64,000 bases of DNA from Kaistia dalseonensis (GTDB taxonomy: Bacteria; Pseudomonadota; Alphaproteobacteria; Rhizobiales; Kaistiaceae): NCBI RefSeq assembly GCF_030814715.1, contig NZ_JAUSVO010000002.1:310001-374000 (forward strand). The letters run 5' to 3'. Within the stretch, counting starts at the first letter, position 1. Each line of letters begins with the position of its first letter. Of this stretch, positions 44,444-52,071 are shown one piece after another. The notes under the pieces were generated by a model. That model had not been told where the DNA came from and made no database searches. It worked only from the letters and a program-made list of their open reading frames with translations. Both the position numbers and the translations under genes were made by a program.

Positions 44444-45862
44444 ATGACCGCTTCGCAGGAAAAACCCCGTACCCTCTACGACAAGATCTGGGACGACCAC
44501 GTCGTCGAGCAGACCGAGGACGGCACCGCCATCCTCTATGTCGATCGTCACCTCGTGCATGAAGTGACGAGTCCGCAGGCCTTCGAGGGCCTGCGCATTG
44601 CCGGCCGCAAGGTGCACCAGCCGGCGAAGACGCTGGCCGTCGTCGATCACAATGTGCCGACGACCGACCGCACGCACGGCATCGAGAACCCGGAATCGGC
44701 GCTGCAGGTCGCGACGCTGGCCGAGAATGCCGCCGATTTCGGCGTCGAGTATTATTCCGAGCTCGATCATCGCCAGGGCATCGTCCACATTGTCGGCCCC
44801 GAGCAGGGCTTCACCTTGCCGGGCATGACCATCGTCTGCGGCGACAGCCACACCTCGACCCACGGCGCTTTCGGCGCGCTGGCGCATGGCATCGGCACGT
44901 CGGAGGTCGAGCATGTGCTCGCCACGCAGACGCTGATCCAGAAGAAGGCCAAGAACATGCTGATCACGGTGGACGGCGTCGCGCCGGCCGGCGTGACGGC
45001 CAAGGACATCATCCTCGCCATCATCGGCGAGATCGGCACGGCCGGCGGCACCGGCCACGTCATGGAATATGCTGGCGAGGCCATCCGCGCGCTGTCCATG
45101 GAAGGCCGCATGACGGTCTGCAACATGTCGATCGAAGGTGGCGCCCGCGCTGGCCTGATCGCGCCGGACGAGAAGACGTTCGAATATATCAAGGGCCGTC
45201 CCAAGGCGCCGTCGGGCGCGAACTGGGACGCTGCGATGCGCTATTGGGAAAAGCTGCATTCGGACGAAGGCGCGCATTTCGACACGCATGTCCGTCTCGA
45301 TGCCGCGAGCCTGCCGCCGATCGTCACCTGGGGTTCTTCGCCCGAGGACGTCATCGCCATCACCGGTGTCGTGCCCAATCCGGACGACATCGCCGATGAG
45401 AATAAGCGTTCGTCGAAGTGGCGCGCGCTCGACTATATGGGCCTGAAGCCCGGCACGAAGATGGTCGACATCCCGATCGAGCGCGTCTTCATCGGCTCCT
45501 GCACCAATGGCCGCATCGAAGACCTGCGCGCCGCTGCCGCCATGATCGGTGGCAAGACGGTTCGCGAGGGCGTCAATGCGATGGTCGTGCCCGGATCGGG
45601 CCTGGTCAAGGAGCAGGCCGAGGCCGAGGGTCTCGACAAGATCTTCAAGGCGGCGGGCTTCGAATGGCGTGAGCCGGGTTGCTCCATGTGCCTCGCCATG
45701 AACGACGACCGGCTGAAGCCGCATGAGCGCTGCGCATCGACCTCGAACCGCAATTTCGAGGGCCGCCAGGGCTTCAAGGGTCGCACCCATCTCGTTTCGC
45801 CGCAGATGGCGGCGGCCGCGGCGATCGCCGGCCACTTCGTCGACATCCGCAACTGGGGCTGA
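44444..45862 (+). CDS. leuC: 3-isopropylmalate dehydratase large subunit
   Basis: The iron-sulfur subunit of isopropylmalate isomerase, 472 residues, in leucine synthesis. [12 protein letters not shown] opens the protein. The [32 protein letters not shown] stretch (short motif GDSHTSTHG) holds substrate and cluster contacts. Cluster Cys lie in [13 protein letters not shown] and [11 protein letters not shown], and [10 protein letters not shown] is also present. AGGAAGA precedes the ATG. It is separated from leuD by three unrelated genes and its own strong terminator, unlike in many bacteria. Confidence 0.97.
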   Translation: MTASQEKPRTLYDKIWDDHVVEQTEDGTAILYVDRHLVHEVTSPQAFEGLRIAGRKVHQPAKTLAVVDHNVPTTDRTHGIENPESALQVATLAENAADFGVEYYSELDHRQGIVHIVGPEQGFTLPGMTIVCGDSHTSTHGAFGALAHGIGTSEVEHVLATQTLIQKKAKNMLITVDGVAPAGVTAKDIILAIIGEIGTAGGTGHVMEYAGEAIRALSMEGRMTVCNMSIEGGARAGLIAPDEKTFEYIKGRPKAPSGANWDAAMRYWEKLHSDEGAHFDTHVRLDAASLPPIVTWGSSPEDVIAITGVVPNPDDIADENKRSSKWRALDYMGLKPGTKMVDIPIERVFIGSCTNGRIEDLRAAAAMIGGKTVREGVNAMVVPGSGLVKEQAEAEGLDKIFKAAGFEWREPGCSMCLAMNDDRLKPHERCASTSNRNFEGRQGFKGRTHLVSPQMAAAAAIAGHFVDIRNWG

Positions 45863-45886
45863 TCGCCCCGGGCGACATCGCCTGAT

Positions 45887-45928
45887 CGAAAAGGCCCGGC
45901 GCCTCGTGGTGTCGGGCCTTTTCGTTTC
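45887..45928 (+). terminator. Terminator of leuC
   Basis: A perfect 12-bp stem CGAAAAGGCCCG (45887-45898) and CGGGCCTTTTCG (45913-45924), then TTTCC. The flanking A and T runs let it work in both directions, and a gene on the minus strand ends just beyond. Confidence 0.9.
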
Positions 45929-45931
45929 CGG

Positions 45932-46204
45932 TCACCAGCGATAGCCGTTCGACCAGAAGCAGCGCTCGCCGACTACCACGCGCTTCCAGTACCAGCCTTG
46001 GTAGCCGCGTACCTTCACGGAACGGAAGACCGGCTTGCATACACGATGCGGGCGATGGCCCCATCCCGGCCCACCGGGTCCGCCGCCATGCCAGTACGGA
46101 CCGTTATGATAGGGCTGCGCCGACGCGGTGCCGGTCATCGCCGTGAGCGAGCCGGCCGCGATAGCGAGTGTGGTGGCTGCAGCGATTAATGTGGTCTTCA
46201 GCAT
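45932..46204 (-). CDS. Small secreted Gly/His/Trp-rich protein
   Basis: An exported protein of 90 residues. A signal peptide (MLKTTLIAAATTLAIAAGS, cut after TASA near residue 29) is followed by a Gly-Pro-His-Trp-rich stretch (NGPYWHGGGPGGPGWGHRPH) and a C-terminal part with two Cys and WYWKRVVVGERCFWSNGYRW. Similar short proteins are common in Hyphomicrobiales and are uncharacterised; His and Trp richness might bind metal (inference). AGGAGA lies ahead of ATG 46204. Confidence 0.83.
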   Translation of the reverse strand: MLKTTLIAAATTLAIAAGSLTAMTGTASAQPYHNGPYWHGGGPGGPGWGHRPHRVCKPVFRSVKVRGYQGWYWKRVVVGERCFWSNGYRW

Positions 46205-46431
46205 TTTGGCGTCTCCTTTTGAAAGGGCGATGTGCTGAACGTCACATCGTCTGGGCGCTATCAAAGGACACGACGCCTGAACCCTGGCTGAGTTCCTCGT
46301 TCATCAGGCGTTCAACCGATCATTGATCGTCTTCGCAAACGCGATATTGCATCGCCGCACGCTATGCGACATTTCTATGAATTAGGAATAGGGTCGAGCG
46401 GCAGTCGGCTTTGCCGGCCTGCCGACAAGCA
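46205..46431. other. Intergenic region with two inverted repeats
   Basis: CGATGTG (46228-46234) and CACATCG (46243-46249) form a 7-base inverted repeat in the 5' region of the secreted-protein gene. ACGCCTGA (46273-46280) and TCAGGCGT (46304-46311) form an 8-base one. Either could be an operator or part of a 5' leader. The right part, up to 46400, is AT-richer and probably holds promoters. Confidence 0.4.
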
Positions 46432-46923
46432 ATGGTAGCGACCATGGAAACGCTTCCCCTGAGGACACGCTTTGACATCGTCACCCTCACCCCGGACGAT
46501 GCCCATGAACTGTCACCCCTGATCGCCGCTTACGTGCAGGACATGAAGCACGGCGCCCCGGGGCGACCGGATGATTTCTATGCCCAGACACTGCTCGGCG
46601 ACCGCACGGCCGAGATCATGGGTGCCCGACTTGACGGCGAACTCGTCGCCTTCGCGGTCTATCATGACCTGCCGGACGCCCTGAGTGGTCGGAGAATCGG
46701 CCAGATCGACGACCTTTTCGTCATTCATCATGCACGCGGCCGCGGCATTGCGCGGGCCCTTGTCGATTCACTCACCCGCACCGGCAAGATGCGCGACTGG
46801 CTGTCGCTGCGCTGCATGGTTCCGTCGGGATCGGACGAGCGGATCCACTTCGCGGAAACGCTCGGCCCACGGGCGCCGATCGAGAGTTTCACGGTCGATA
46901 TCGGCCGGCGGCTTACGGTCTGA
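46432..46923 (+). CDS. GNAT-family acetyltransferase
   Basis: An N-acetyltransferase-fold protein of about 163 residues. GELVAFAVYHDLPDALSGRRIGQIDDLFVIHHARGRGIARALVDSL holds the acetyl-CoA-binding V-x-x-x-x-RGRGIA motif (about residues 100-112). The C-terminal strand region ends with a variant of the usual fold. The start is uncertain (ATG 46432 or 46444; no clear ribosome site). It precedes the metallopeptidase gene by 2 bases, so the pair is probably cotranscribed. The substrate is unknown. Confidence 0.85.
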   Translation: MVATMETLPLRTRFDIVTLTPDDAHELSPLIAAYVQDMKHGAPGRPDDFYAQTLLGDRTAEIMGARLDGELVAFAVYHDLPDALSGRRIGQIDDLFVIHHARGRGIARALVDSLTRTGKMRDWLSLRCMVPSGSDERIHFAETLGPRAPIESFTVDIGRRLTV

Positions 46924-46925
46924 TC

Positions 46926-47342
46926 ATGGCCACATCGCTGAAGATCGGAGCGCTCAAGGCGCCATCGCTCGACGATATCGAAGCGCTCGGCCGTGTCGCG
47001 CTCGACACCCTGCCCGAGGAGTTTCGGAAACTCGCCGGCGACGTGGAACTGCGCGTTGACGATTTCCCCACGCCGGAGGTGCTCGACGACCTCGGCGCCG
47101 AAACCGAATTCGACCTGCTCGGGCTCTTTCACGGTGTCGGCATGGCTCATGCGCCGGCGGTCGAATATACCGGCGTCATGCCCAATCGGATCTGGCTCTA
47201 TCGTCGCCCGATCCTCGATTATTGGGCCGAACACGACGAAACGCTCGAAGCGATCGTGAGCCATGTCCTCATCCACGAAATCGGCCACCATTTCGGCCTT
47301 TCAGACGACGACATGGAGGAGATCGAGGATGCGGCCGGCTAG
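46926..47342 (+). CDS. Minimal zincin-type metallopeptidase family protein
   Basis: A protein of 138 residues of the family with a single HExxH zinc motif. HVLIHEIGHHFGLSDDDMEEIE near the C terminus gives zinc ligands and the catalytic Glu (HEIGH). ELRVDDFPTPEVLDDLG and LLGLFHGVGM are typical of this minimal-protease family. Function is not established in most bacteria. It follows the acetyltransferase gene directly and precedes leuD. Confidence 0.9.
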   Translation: MATSLKIGALKAPSLDDIEALGRVALDTLPEEFRKLAGDVELRVDDFPTPEVLDDLGAETEFDLLGLFHGVGMAHAPAVEYTGVMPNRIWLYRRPILDYWAEHDETLEAIVSHVLIHEIGHHFGLSDDDMEEIEDAAG

Positions 47343-47427
47343 GGTGCTGCAACCTCGAAACCCTTGACCCAGGCCAGTTTTCGGCGCATTTAGCCCTGTC
47401 CAACCGCTAGTTCCAGGAATGATGGCA

Positions 47428-48033
47428 ATGGAAAAATTCACCACGCTCACCGGTGTCGCGGCCCCGCTGCCGTTCATCAATATCGACACCGACATGATCA
47501 TTCCGAAGGACTATCTGAAGACGATCAAGCGCACCGGCCTTGGCAAGGGCCTCTTCGCCGAGATGCGCTATAATGACGATGGCAGCGAGAACGCCGATTT
47601 CGTGCTGAACAAGCCGGCCTACAGGCATGCCTCGATCATTGTTGCCGGCGACAATTTCGGCTGCGGCTCGTCGCGCGAGCATGCGCCCTGGGCGTTGCTC
47701 GATTATGGGATCCGCTGCGTGATCTCCACGTCCTTCGCCGACATCTTCTACAATAACTGCTTCAACAACGGCATTTTGCCCATTCGCGTTTCGAAGGAAG
47801 ATCTCGACAAGCTCTTCGACGACGCCGATCGCGGCTCCAACTCGACGCTGACGGTCGACCTGGCCTCGCAGGAGATCCATGGCCCCGATGGCGGCATCGT
47901 GCATTTCGAAATCGACCCGGCCAAGAAGGAAAAGCTCCTGAACGGCCTCGACGAGATCGGCCTGACCTTGGTCAAGGCGCCGTCGATCGCGACCTTCGAA
48001 GAGACGCTCGCCACCGAACGTCCCTGGGCCTGA
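47428..48033 (+). CDS. leuD: 3-isopropylmalate dehydratase small subunit
   Basis: The swivelling-domain subunit of isopropylmalate isomerase, 201 residues. The protein opens with [30 protein letters not shown] (short motif NIDTDMIIP). [17 protein letters not shown] holds the substrate loop. [17 protein letters not shown] is also typical. The ATG at 47428 is chosen, with AGGA ten bases upstream; two ATGs at 47419 and 47422 are possible. It lies about 1.6 kb from leuC and ends at a strong terminator. Confidence 0.96.
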   Translation: MEKFTTLTGVAAPLPFINIDTDMIIPKDYLKTIKRTGLGKGLFAEMRYNDDGSENADFVLNKPAYRHASIIVAGDNFGCGSSREHAPWALLDYGIRCVISTSFADIFYNNCFNNGILPIRVSKEDLDKLFDDADRGSNSTLTVDLASQEIHGPDGGIVHFEIDPAKKEKLLNGLDEIGLTLVKAPSIATFEETLATERPWA

Positions 48034-48057
48034 GCCGCCTCATTCGTTATGACATGC

Positions 48058-48094
48058 GAAAACGGCGCCCGGATCATCTCCGGGCGCCGTTTTC
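48058..48094. terminator. Strong bidirectional terminator between leuD and the secreted-protein array
   Basis: A perfect 16-bp stem (GAAAACGGCGCCCGGA, 48058-48073, with its complement at 48079-48094) and a five-base loop. The A run on one side and the T run on the other let it serve both leuD and the leftward array. Confidence 0.93.
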
Positions 48095-48114
48095 ATTGGG
48101 CAACAGCAAACTGA

Positions 48115-48390
48115 CTAGTTGCTGTCGTTATTGTCCGAGGCGGCACGGTTCGGGTTGAACGCGCCCACGCCCTGGTTACCATTCGCCGTTACGCCGACGA
48201 CCTGGCCCGGCAGAATGCCGTAAAGCTGGGCGCCATTGGCGAACTGGTAGGTCTGGCCGTTCTGCAGCGTCAGCGTGCCAGCGGCCGGGTTGACCGAGAC
48301 GGCGGTGCCGATCGTCTGCTCAGCGGCGAGCGCCGAGCCGGCAGAGGCGAGGAAAGCGACCGAAGCCGCAGCGATCATGAAATTGCGCAT
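48115..48390 (-). CDS. DUF1344-like secreted protein, array copy 1 (class A)
   Basis: A 91-residue exported protein. Signal peptide about 1-22 (MRNFMIAAASVAFLASAGS, cut at ALAA), then a small beta-rich domain (TIGTAVSVNPAAGTLTLQNG, FANGAQLYGILPGQVVGV) and an Asn-rich tail. The pattern of a short strand, GTLTL-Q-G, then ILPGQ-V-V recalls DUF1344 and OB-like domains. Copy 1 differs from copy 4 at only four residues, while its upstream block matches that of copy 2. It is the last of five paralogues. AGGA lies before the ATG. Confidence 0.9.
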   Translation of the reverse strand: MRNFMIAAASVAFLASAGSALAAEQTIGTAVSVNPAAGTLTLQNGQTYQFANGAQLYGILPGQVVGVTANGNQGVGAFNPNRAASDNNDSN

Positions 48391-48480
48391 AGTGAATATC
48401 CTGTCTTGGGTGACCGGCCCGCCGTCATGCGGCGAACACCGGTCCCCTGGGTTCGAACAGATCCGTGTTCGACGTTTCGC
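48391..48480 (-). repeat. 90-base block, first copy, with two-part hairpin
   Basis: This spacer between copies 1 and 2 is repeated at 48757-48846 with two base differences. It contains a nested stem, GACCGG (48412-48417) with CCGGTC (48439-48444), enclosing CGCCG/CGGCG. It also carries a GTTCGAAC palindrome (near 48451) and the ribosome site for copy 1. Confidence 0.85.
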
Positions 48481-48756
48481 TTAGAACTGGCCGCCGTTAT
48501 CCGAGCTTTCCGGATGCGGGTTGAAGGCACCGACGCCTTCGGCGCCGTTATGGGTCACGCCCACCGTCTGGCCCGGCAGGATGCCGTAGAGCTGTGCGCC
48601 ATTGGCGAACTTGAAGCTCTCACCCGACTGAAGGGTCAGCGTGCCCGAAGCCGGGTTGACGCTCTGAACCGTGCCCTCGACCTGGTCAGCGGCAAACGCC
48701 GCACCAGCCGAAGCGAGGAAGGCGACCGAAGCCGCAGCGATCATGAAATTGCGCAT
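48481..48756 (-). CDS. DUF1344-like secreted protein, array copy 2 (class B)
   Basis: A 91-residue paralogue with signal peptide (MRNFMIAAASVAFLASAGA) and mature part opening DQVEGTVQSVNPASGTLTLQSG. Its body matches copy 3 except for residues 4 and 89. Its mature domain keeps the block FANGAQLYGILPGQTVGVTH that all copies share, and its tail reads NPHPESSDNG. AGGA precedes the ATG, within a block shared with copy 1. Function is unknown. Confidence 0.9.
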   Translation of the reverse strand: MRNFMIAAASVAFLASAGAAFAADQVEGTVQSVNPASGTLTLQSGESFKFANGAQLYGILPGQTVGVTHNGAEGVGAFNPHPESSDNGGQF

Positions 48757-48846
48757 AGTGAATATCCTGTCTTGGGCGACCGGCCCGCCGTCATGCGGCG
48801 AACACCGGCCCCCTGGGTTCGAACAGATCCGTGTTCGACGTTTCGC
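48757..48846 (-). repeat. 90-base block, second copy
   Basis: Second copy of the block at 48391-48480, differing in two bases. One difference changes the outer hairpin arm so that CCGGTC becomes CCGGCC, breaking one pair, so the stem is a little weaker. It lies upstream of copy 2 and downstream of copy 3. Confidence 0.85.
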
Positions 48847-49122
48847 TTAGAACTGGCTGCCGTTATCCGAGCTTTCCGGATGCGGGTTGAAGGCACCGAC
48901 GCCTTCGGCGCCGTTATGGGTCACACCCACCGTCTGGCCCGGCAGGATGCCGTAGAGCTGCGCGCCATTGGCGAACTTGAAGCTCTCACCCGACTGAAGG
49001 GTCAGCGTGCCCGAAGCGGGGTTGACGCTCTGAACCGTGCCCTCGACCTGGTCAGCGGCAAACGCCGCACCAGCCGAAGCGAGGAAGGCGACCGAGGCCG
49101 CAGCGATCATGAGATTGCGCAT
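48847..49122 (-). CDS. DUF1344-like secreted protein, array copy 3 (class B)
   Basis: A 91-residue paralogue almost identical in body to copy 2 but opening MRNLMIAAAS like copy 4. The leader upstream also differs from that of copies 1 and 2 (AAGGACAAAAACT before the ATG). The frame is open upstream past 49122, but ATG 49122 is supported by paralogue alignment and by its ribosome site. Signal peptide cut expected after AFAA. Confidence 0.9.
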   Translation of the reverse strand: MRNLMIAAASVAFLASAGAAFAADQVEGTVQSVNPASGTLTLQSGESFKFANGAQLYGILPGQTVGVTHNGAEGVGAFNPHPESSDNGSQF

Positions 49123-49200
49123 AGTTTTTGTCCTTGTTCTTGCTGATGGATCTGCCGCCGGGCGGCAGGCCATTTGTTGTTCCGAGCTTTCGCCCGTGGA

Positions 49201-49476
49201 TTAGTTGCTGTCGTTGTTGTCCGAGGCGGCACGGTTCGGGTTGAACGCGCCCACGCCCTGGTTGCCATTCGCCGTTACGCCGACGACCTGGCCCGGCAGG
49301 ATGCCGTAGAGCTGGGCGCCATTGGCGAACTGATAGGTCTGGCCGTTCTGCAGCGTCAGCGTGCCGGAGGCCGGATTGACCGAGACGGCGGTGCCGATCG
49401 TCTGCTCAGCAGCAACAGCTGCACCAGCCGAGGCGAGGAAAGCGACCGAAGCCGCGGCGATCATGAGATTGCGCAT
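49201..49476 (-). CDS. DUF1344-like secreted protein, array copy 4 (class A)
   Basis: A 91-residue paralogue of class A. Compared with copy 1 it differs at residues 4, 19, 21 and 37 only; the mature domain and Asn-rich tail (FNPNRAASDNNDSN) are otherwise the same. AAGGA precedes the ATG. It lies 78 bases upstream of copy 3 and 73 downstream of copy 5. Signal peptide cut expected near AVAA. Confidence 0.9.
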   Translation of the reverse strand: MRNLMIAAASVAFLASAGAAVAAEQTIGTAVSVNPASGTLTLQNGQTYQFANGAQLYGILPGQVVGVTANGNQGVGAFNPNRAASDNNDSN

Positions 49477-49549
49477 GATGAAGTCCTTATTATCTGTATG
49501 GGGTGGCCCGCCGACCGGCGGCGGGCCGAGCGAGCGATCGGTCAGCCGA

Positions 49550-49825
49550 TCAGAAGCTCACATCGCTGTCGGAATTGGCCGGGTGGGGATTGAAGGCACC
49601 GACACCCTGGTTGCCATTATAGGTGACGCCGATGGTCTGGCCCGGCAGGATGCCGTAGAGCTGGGCGCCATTGGCGAACTTGAAGCTCTCGCCCGACTGC
49701 AGGGTCAGCGTGCCATTGGCAGGGTTGACGCTCTGGACGGTGCCTTCAGTCTGCTGTGCGGCAAAAGCCGAAGCGCCCGAGGCGAGAAAAGCGACCGAAG
49801 CCGCAGCGAAGATGAAATTGCGCAT
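49550..49825 (-). CDS. DUF1344-like secreted protein, array copy 5 (most divergent, class B)
   Basis: First gene of the array in transcription order, 91 residues. It shares the class B core (TEGTVQSVNPANGTLTLQSG) but has its own signal peptide ending (FIFAAASVAFLASGASAF) and tail (NPHPANSDSDVSF). It is probably the oldest copy of class B. ATG 49825 aligns with its paralogues; an upstream extension is not conserved. The promoter of the array should lie upstream, but no good boxes were seen. Confidence 0.9.
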   Translation of the reverse strand: MRNFIFAAASVAFLASGASAFAAQQTEGTVQSVNPANGTLTLQSGESFKFANGAQLYGILPGQTIGVTYNGNQGVGAFNPHPANSDSDVSF

Positions 49826-49954
49826 GATGCAAGTCCCGTTCTTTTCAGTTTCAAACACCGTGGCGGGCGTTGGCCGGAGGTTTTGGCTAGCCGGTGTGTC
49901 CGTCGCTGGTGACGCTGATTTGGGGGTAGCTTGCCGGCGAAACAAATCACGCAA

Positions 49955-50210
49955 ATGTCATCCAAGCAGGCCTTGAACTGCCCCTTTGGACGATTTTTTC
50001 TTGAGACCGAATTATTCGGATACAGCGTTCCAGATTATGCGGACTTATAGGAACGAAAAATCCAAACGGGGCGCTATTGTTCACTATTCCATGCATAGCT
50101 GTTCAACGAAAATAGCGAAGCTCATGATAAGCTTTGCATATTTTCAGCGGCCCCATGACAAGATCGCGAGCGCACTGCGATAACGAGTCGCCGCGCCGTG
50201 AGCTGAATGC
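49955..50210. other. AT-rich gap between the array and the CitE-like gene
   Basis: This 256-base stretch is visibly richer in A and T than its surroundings (GATTTTTTCTTGAG, AATTATTCGG, GATAAGCTTTGCATATTTTC). A plus-strand frame of 65 residues (49986-50183) is open, but it lacks a ribosome site and motif. The array promoter and the 3' end of the leftward CitE-like gene lie in or beside it. It may be a remnant of foreign DNA. Confidence 0.4.
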
Positions 50211-51098
50211 TCAGCCGGCGCTGCGATGCGTGATCGCAGCAGCGATCGCGAGCGTCCGGCGGGCCATTTCGGCATGAAGGCGCTCGACCATGCGCCCATC
50301 CACCATCACCACGCCCTGCCCTGCATGCTCCGGCAGGTCGAAAACCGAGGCGATCCGCTTCGCAAGGGCCAGCTCCGTGGCATCGGGCGAGAATGCTGCG
50401 TTGCAGGAGGCAATCTGGGAGGGATGGATGACGGTCTTGCCGTCGAACCCACAATCCCGTGCGGCGGCGCATTCGGACACGAAGCCCTCATGGTCAGCGA
50501 TAGCGTTGAAGACGCCATCCAATATATCGAGGCCGGCCACCCGGGCAGCGGCCAGGGCCGCCATCATCCAGGCCATCATCGGTGCACGGCCCGCCACCTG
50601 TCGTGCCCGCGTCTCACGAGCGAGATCATTGAGGCCAAGCACCAGCGCGGCCAGCGGCCAATGCTCGTCCGCCGATAGCGCGATCGCCAAGGGATCGAGC
50701 ACGGCACGCGGCGTCTCGATCATCGCCCAGATCGGCAGACGAGGGGCATCGGTGGCACGCAGGACTGCCCGAACCCGCTCTATGTCGGCCGCGAGGGACA
50801 CCTTGGGGATCAGAACGGCATCCGGCGCCGCCTTCACTATCGCGGCAAGATCCGCATGGCCCCATGGCGAATCGAGTCCATTGCAGCGGATTACGACTTC
50901 ACCGCGAAAGCCCGACATCCTGAAGCCGACAGCCGCCTCGACGACTCGCCTCCGCGCATCATCCTTCTCTGTCGGCGCCACGGCGTCTTCCAGATCGAGA
51001 ATGAGGACGTCGGCACCGAGCGTGCCGGCCTTGTCGAGGGCGCGCTGGTTCGATCCCGGCACATAGAGCGCCGTACGGCGCGGACGGATCTGGGTCAT
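50211..51098 (-). CDS. CitE/HpcH-family CoA-ester lyase
   Basis: A TIM-barrel lyase of 295 residues of the HpcH/HpaI aldolase family. RTALYVPGSNQRALDKA opens it. LILDLEDAVAP carries the acidic metal site, and VVIRCNGLDSPWGHADL, IPKVSLAADIE, AMIETPRAVLD and GKTVIHPSQIASCN are the family blocks. Members split citryl-, malyl- or methylmalyl-CoA. CitD and CitF are absent nearby, so a stand-alone malyl-CoA-type lyase is likely. The precise substrate is open. Confidence 0.9.
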   Translation of the reverse strand: MTQIRPRRTALYVPGSNQRALDKAGTLGADVLILDLEDAVAPTEKDDARRRVVEAAVGFRMSGFRGEVVIRCNGLDSPWGHADLAAIVKAAPDAVLIPKVSLAADIERVRAVLRATDAPRLPIWAMIETPRAVLDPLAIALSADEHWPLAALVLGLNDLARETRARQVAGRAPMMAWMMAALAAARVAGLDILDGVFNAIADHEGFVSECAAARDCGFDGKTVIHPSQIASCNAAFSPDATELALAKRIASVFDLPEHAGQGVVMVDGRMVERLHAEMARRTLAIAAAITHRSAG

Positions 51099-51207
51099 CG
51101 GCTTGTCATGATCAAAGGCATTGGCTCGACCATAACGATGGGCGGGGCGGTTCGAAAGCGAATCGGCTAGTTTCCGCCCTCATCCTTATGCCGGAGCGAG
51201 CCAGGAC

Positions 51208-52071
51208 ATGACGGGGACCACCACCGAACGAGCGCCGCGGCCCGCAGTGCTGGTCATATCGAGCACGGTCGTTCGCGGCGCCATCGGCGGACGCGGCGCG
51301 ATCTTTGCGCTCGAAAGGCTCGGCTTCCCCGTCTGGGCCGTCCAGACCGTGACATTGCCCTGGCATCCCGGACACGGACCGGCTGGCCGGATCGTGCCCG
51401 ATCGGGCAGCTTTCGTGACGCTGATCGACGATCTCATTCGCGCACCTTGGCTCGGCGAGATCGGCGGCATTCTCTCAGGCTATATGGGCGCTTCCTGGCA
51501 GGCAGCCGAGGTCGCGCGGTTGATCGACGCCGTCAAGGCGAAGCGGCCAGACGCACTTTATATATGCGACCCCGTAATGGGCGACGCCGGACGGCTCTAC
51601 GTACCGGAGCCGACGGCCGTGGCGATCAGGGACGAGCTGGCCGCGCGGGCCGATATTGCGACGCCCAATCTGACGGAACTCAATTTCCTCGCCAGCGTAC
51701 CGACGGATTCGATGAGCGATGTCGTCGCGCTCGCGGGAACGCTCAGCCCCGCTCGCGTCGTCGTGACATCGGCGCGTAGTGATCAAGGCGATACAGAGAC
51801 ATTGCTGGTCGGGCAGGCCCGGACGATCATTGCGAGCCATCCTCGCATCGAGGGCCGTGTCGCCAATGGCACGGGCGACCTGTTCGCGGGCTTGCTGCTG
51901 GGCCGGTTGCTCGAAGGCGCAACCGATGGCGAGGCGCTGCAGCTCGCGACGGCCTCGGTATTCGAGATGCTGGGCGCCGCGCTTCGCCTCGGCACCGATG
52001 AACTGCCACTCGCAACCTGCCAGGAAAGTCTGGTTGCTCCCCAAGCCCACATCGCATTGCGCGAGCAATGA
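51208..52071 (+). CDS. pdxY: Pyridoxal kinase
   Basis: A ribokinase-fold enzyme of 287 residues for B6 salvage. ISSTVVRGAIGGRGAIFALERLG at the N terminus, LPWHPGHGPAGRI at the substrate lid, ICDPVMGDAGRLYV, ATPNLTELNFLA, VTSARSDQGDTETLL and the catalytic GTGDLFAGLLLGRLL are typical of PdxY. The stop overlaps the following DUF429 gene by four bases. Cofactor-dependent enzymes such as lysA and hisC depend on its product. Confidence 0.92.
   Translation: MTGTTTERAPRPAVLVISSTVVRGAIGGRGAIFALERLGFPVWAVQTVTLPWHPGHGPAGRIVPDRAAFVTLIDDLIRAPWLGEIGGILSGYMGASWQAAEVARLIDAVKAKRPDALYICDPVMGDAGRLYVPEPTAVAIRDELAARADIATPNLTELNFLASVPTDSMSDVVALAGTLSPARVVVTSARSDQGDTETLLVGQARTIIASHPRIEGRVANGTGDLFAGLLLGRLLEGATDGEALQLATASVFEMLGAALRLGTDELPLATCQESLVAPQAHIALREQ

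Noticed and set aside
48440-48465. GGGTTCGAAC resembling a tRNA T-arm
   Set aside because: No acceptor, D or anticodon arms could be folded around it. The same sequence recurs in the duplicated spacer at 48807-48831, and it is simply a GTTCGAAC palindrome.
48115-49825. CRISPR or satellite-type repeat array
   Set aside because: The repeats are 276-base protein-coding genes with signal peptides, not short repeats with unique spacers.
49986-50183. A 65-codon plus-strand frame in the AT-rich gap
   Set aside because: No ribosome site, no motif and an unusual composition. It is probably chance in AT-rich DNA.
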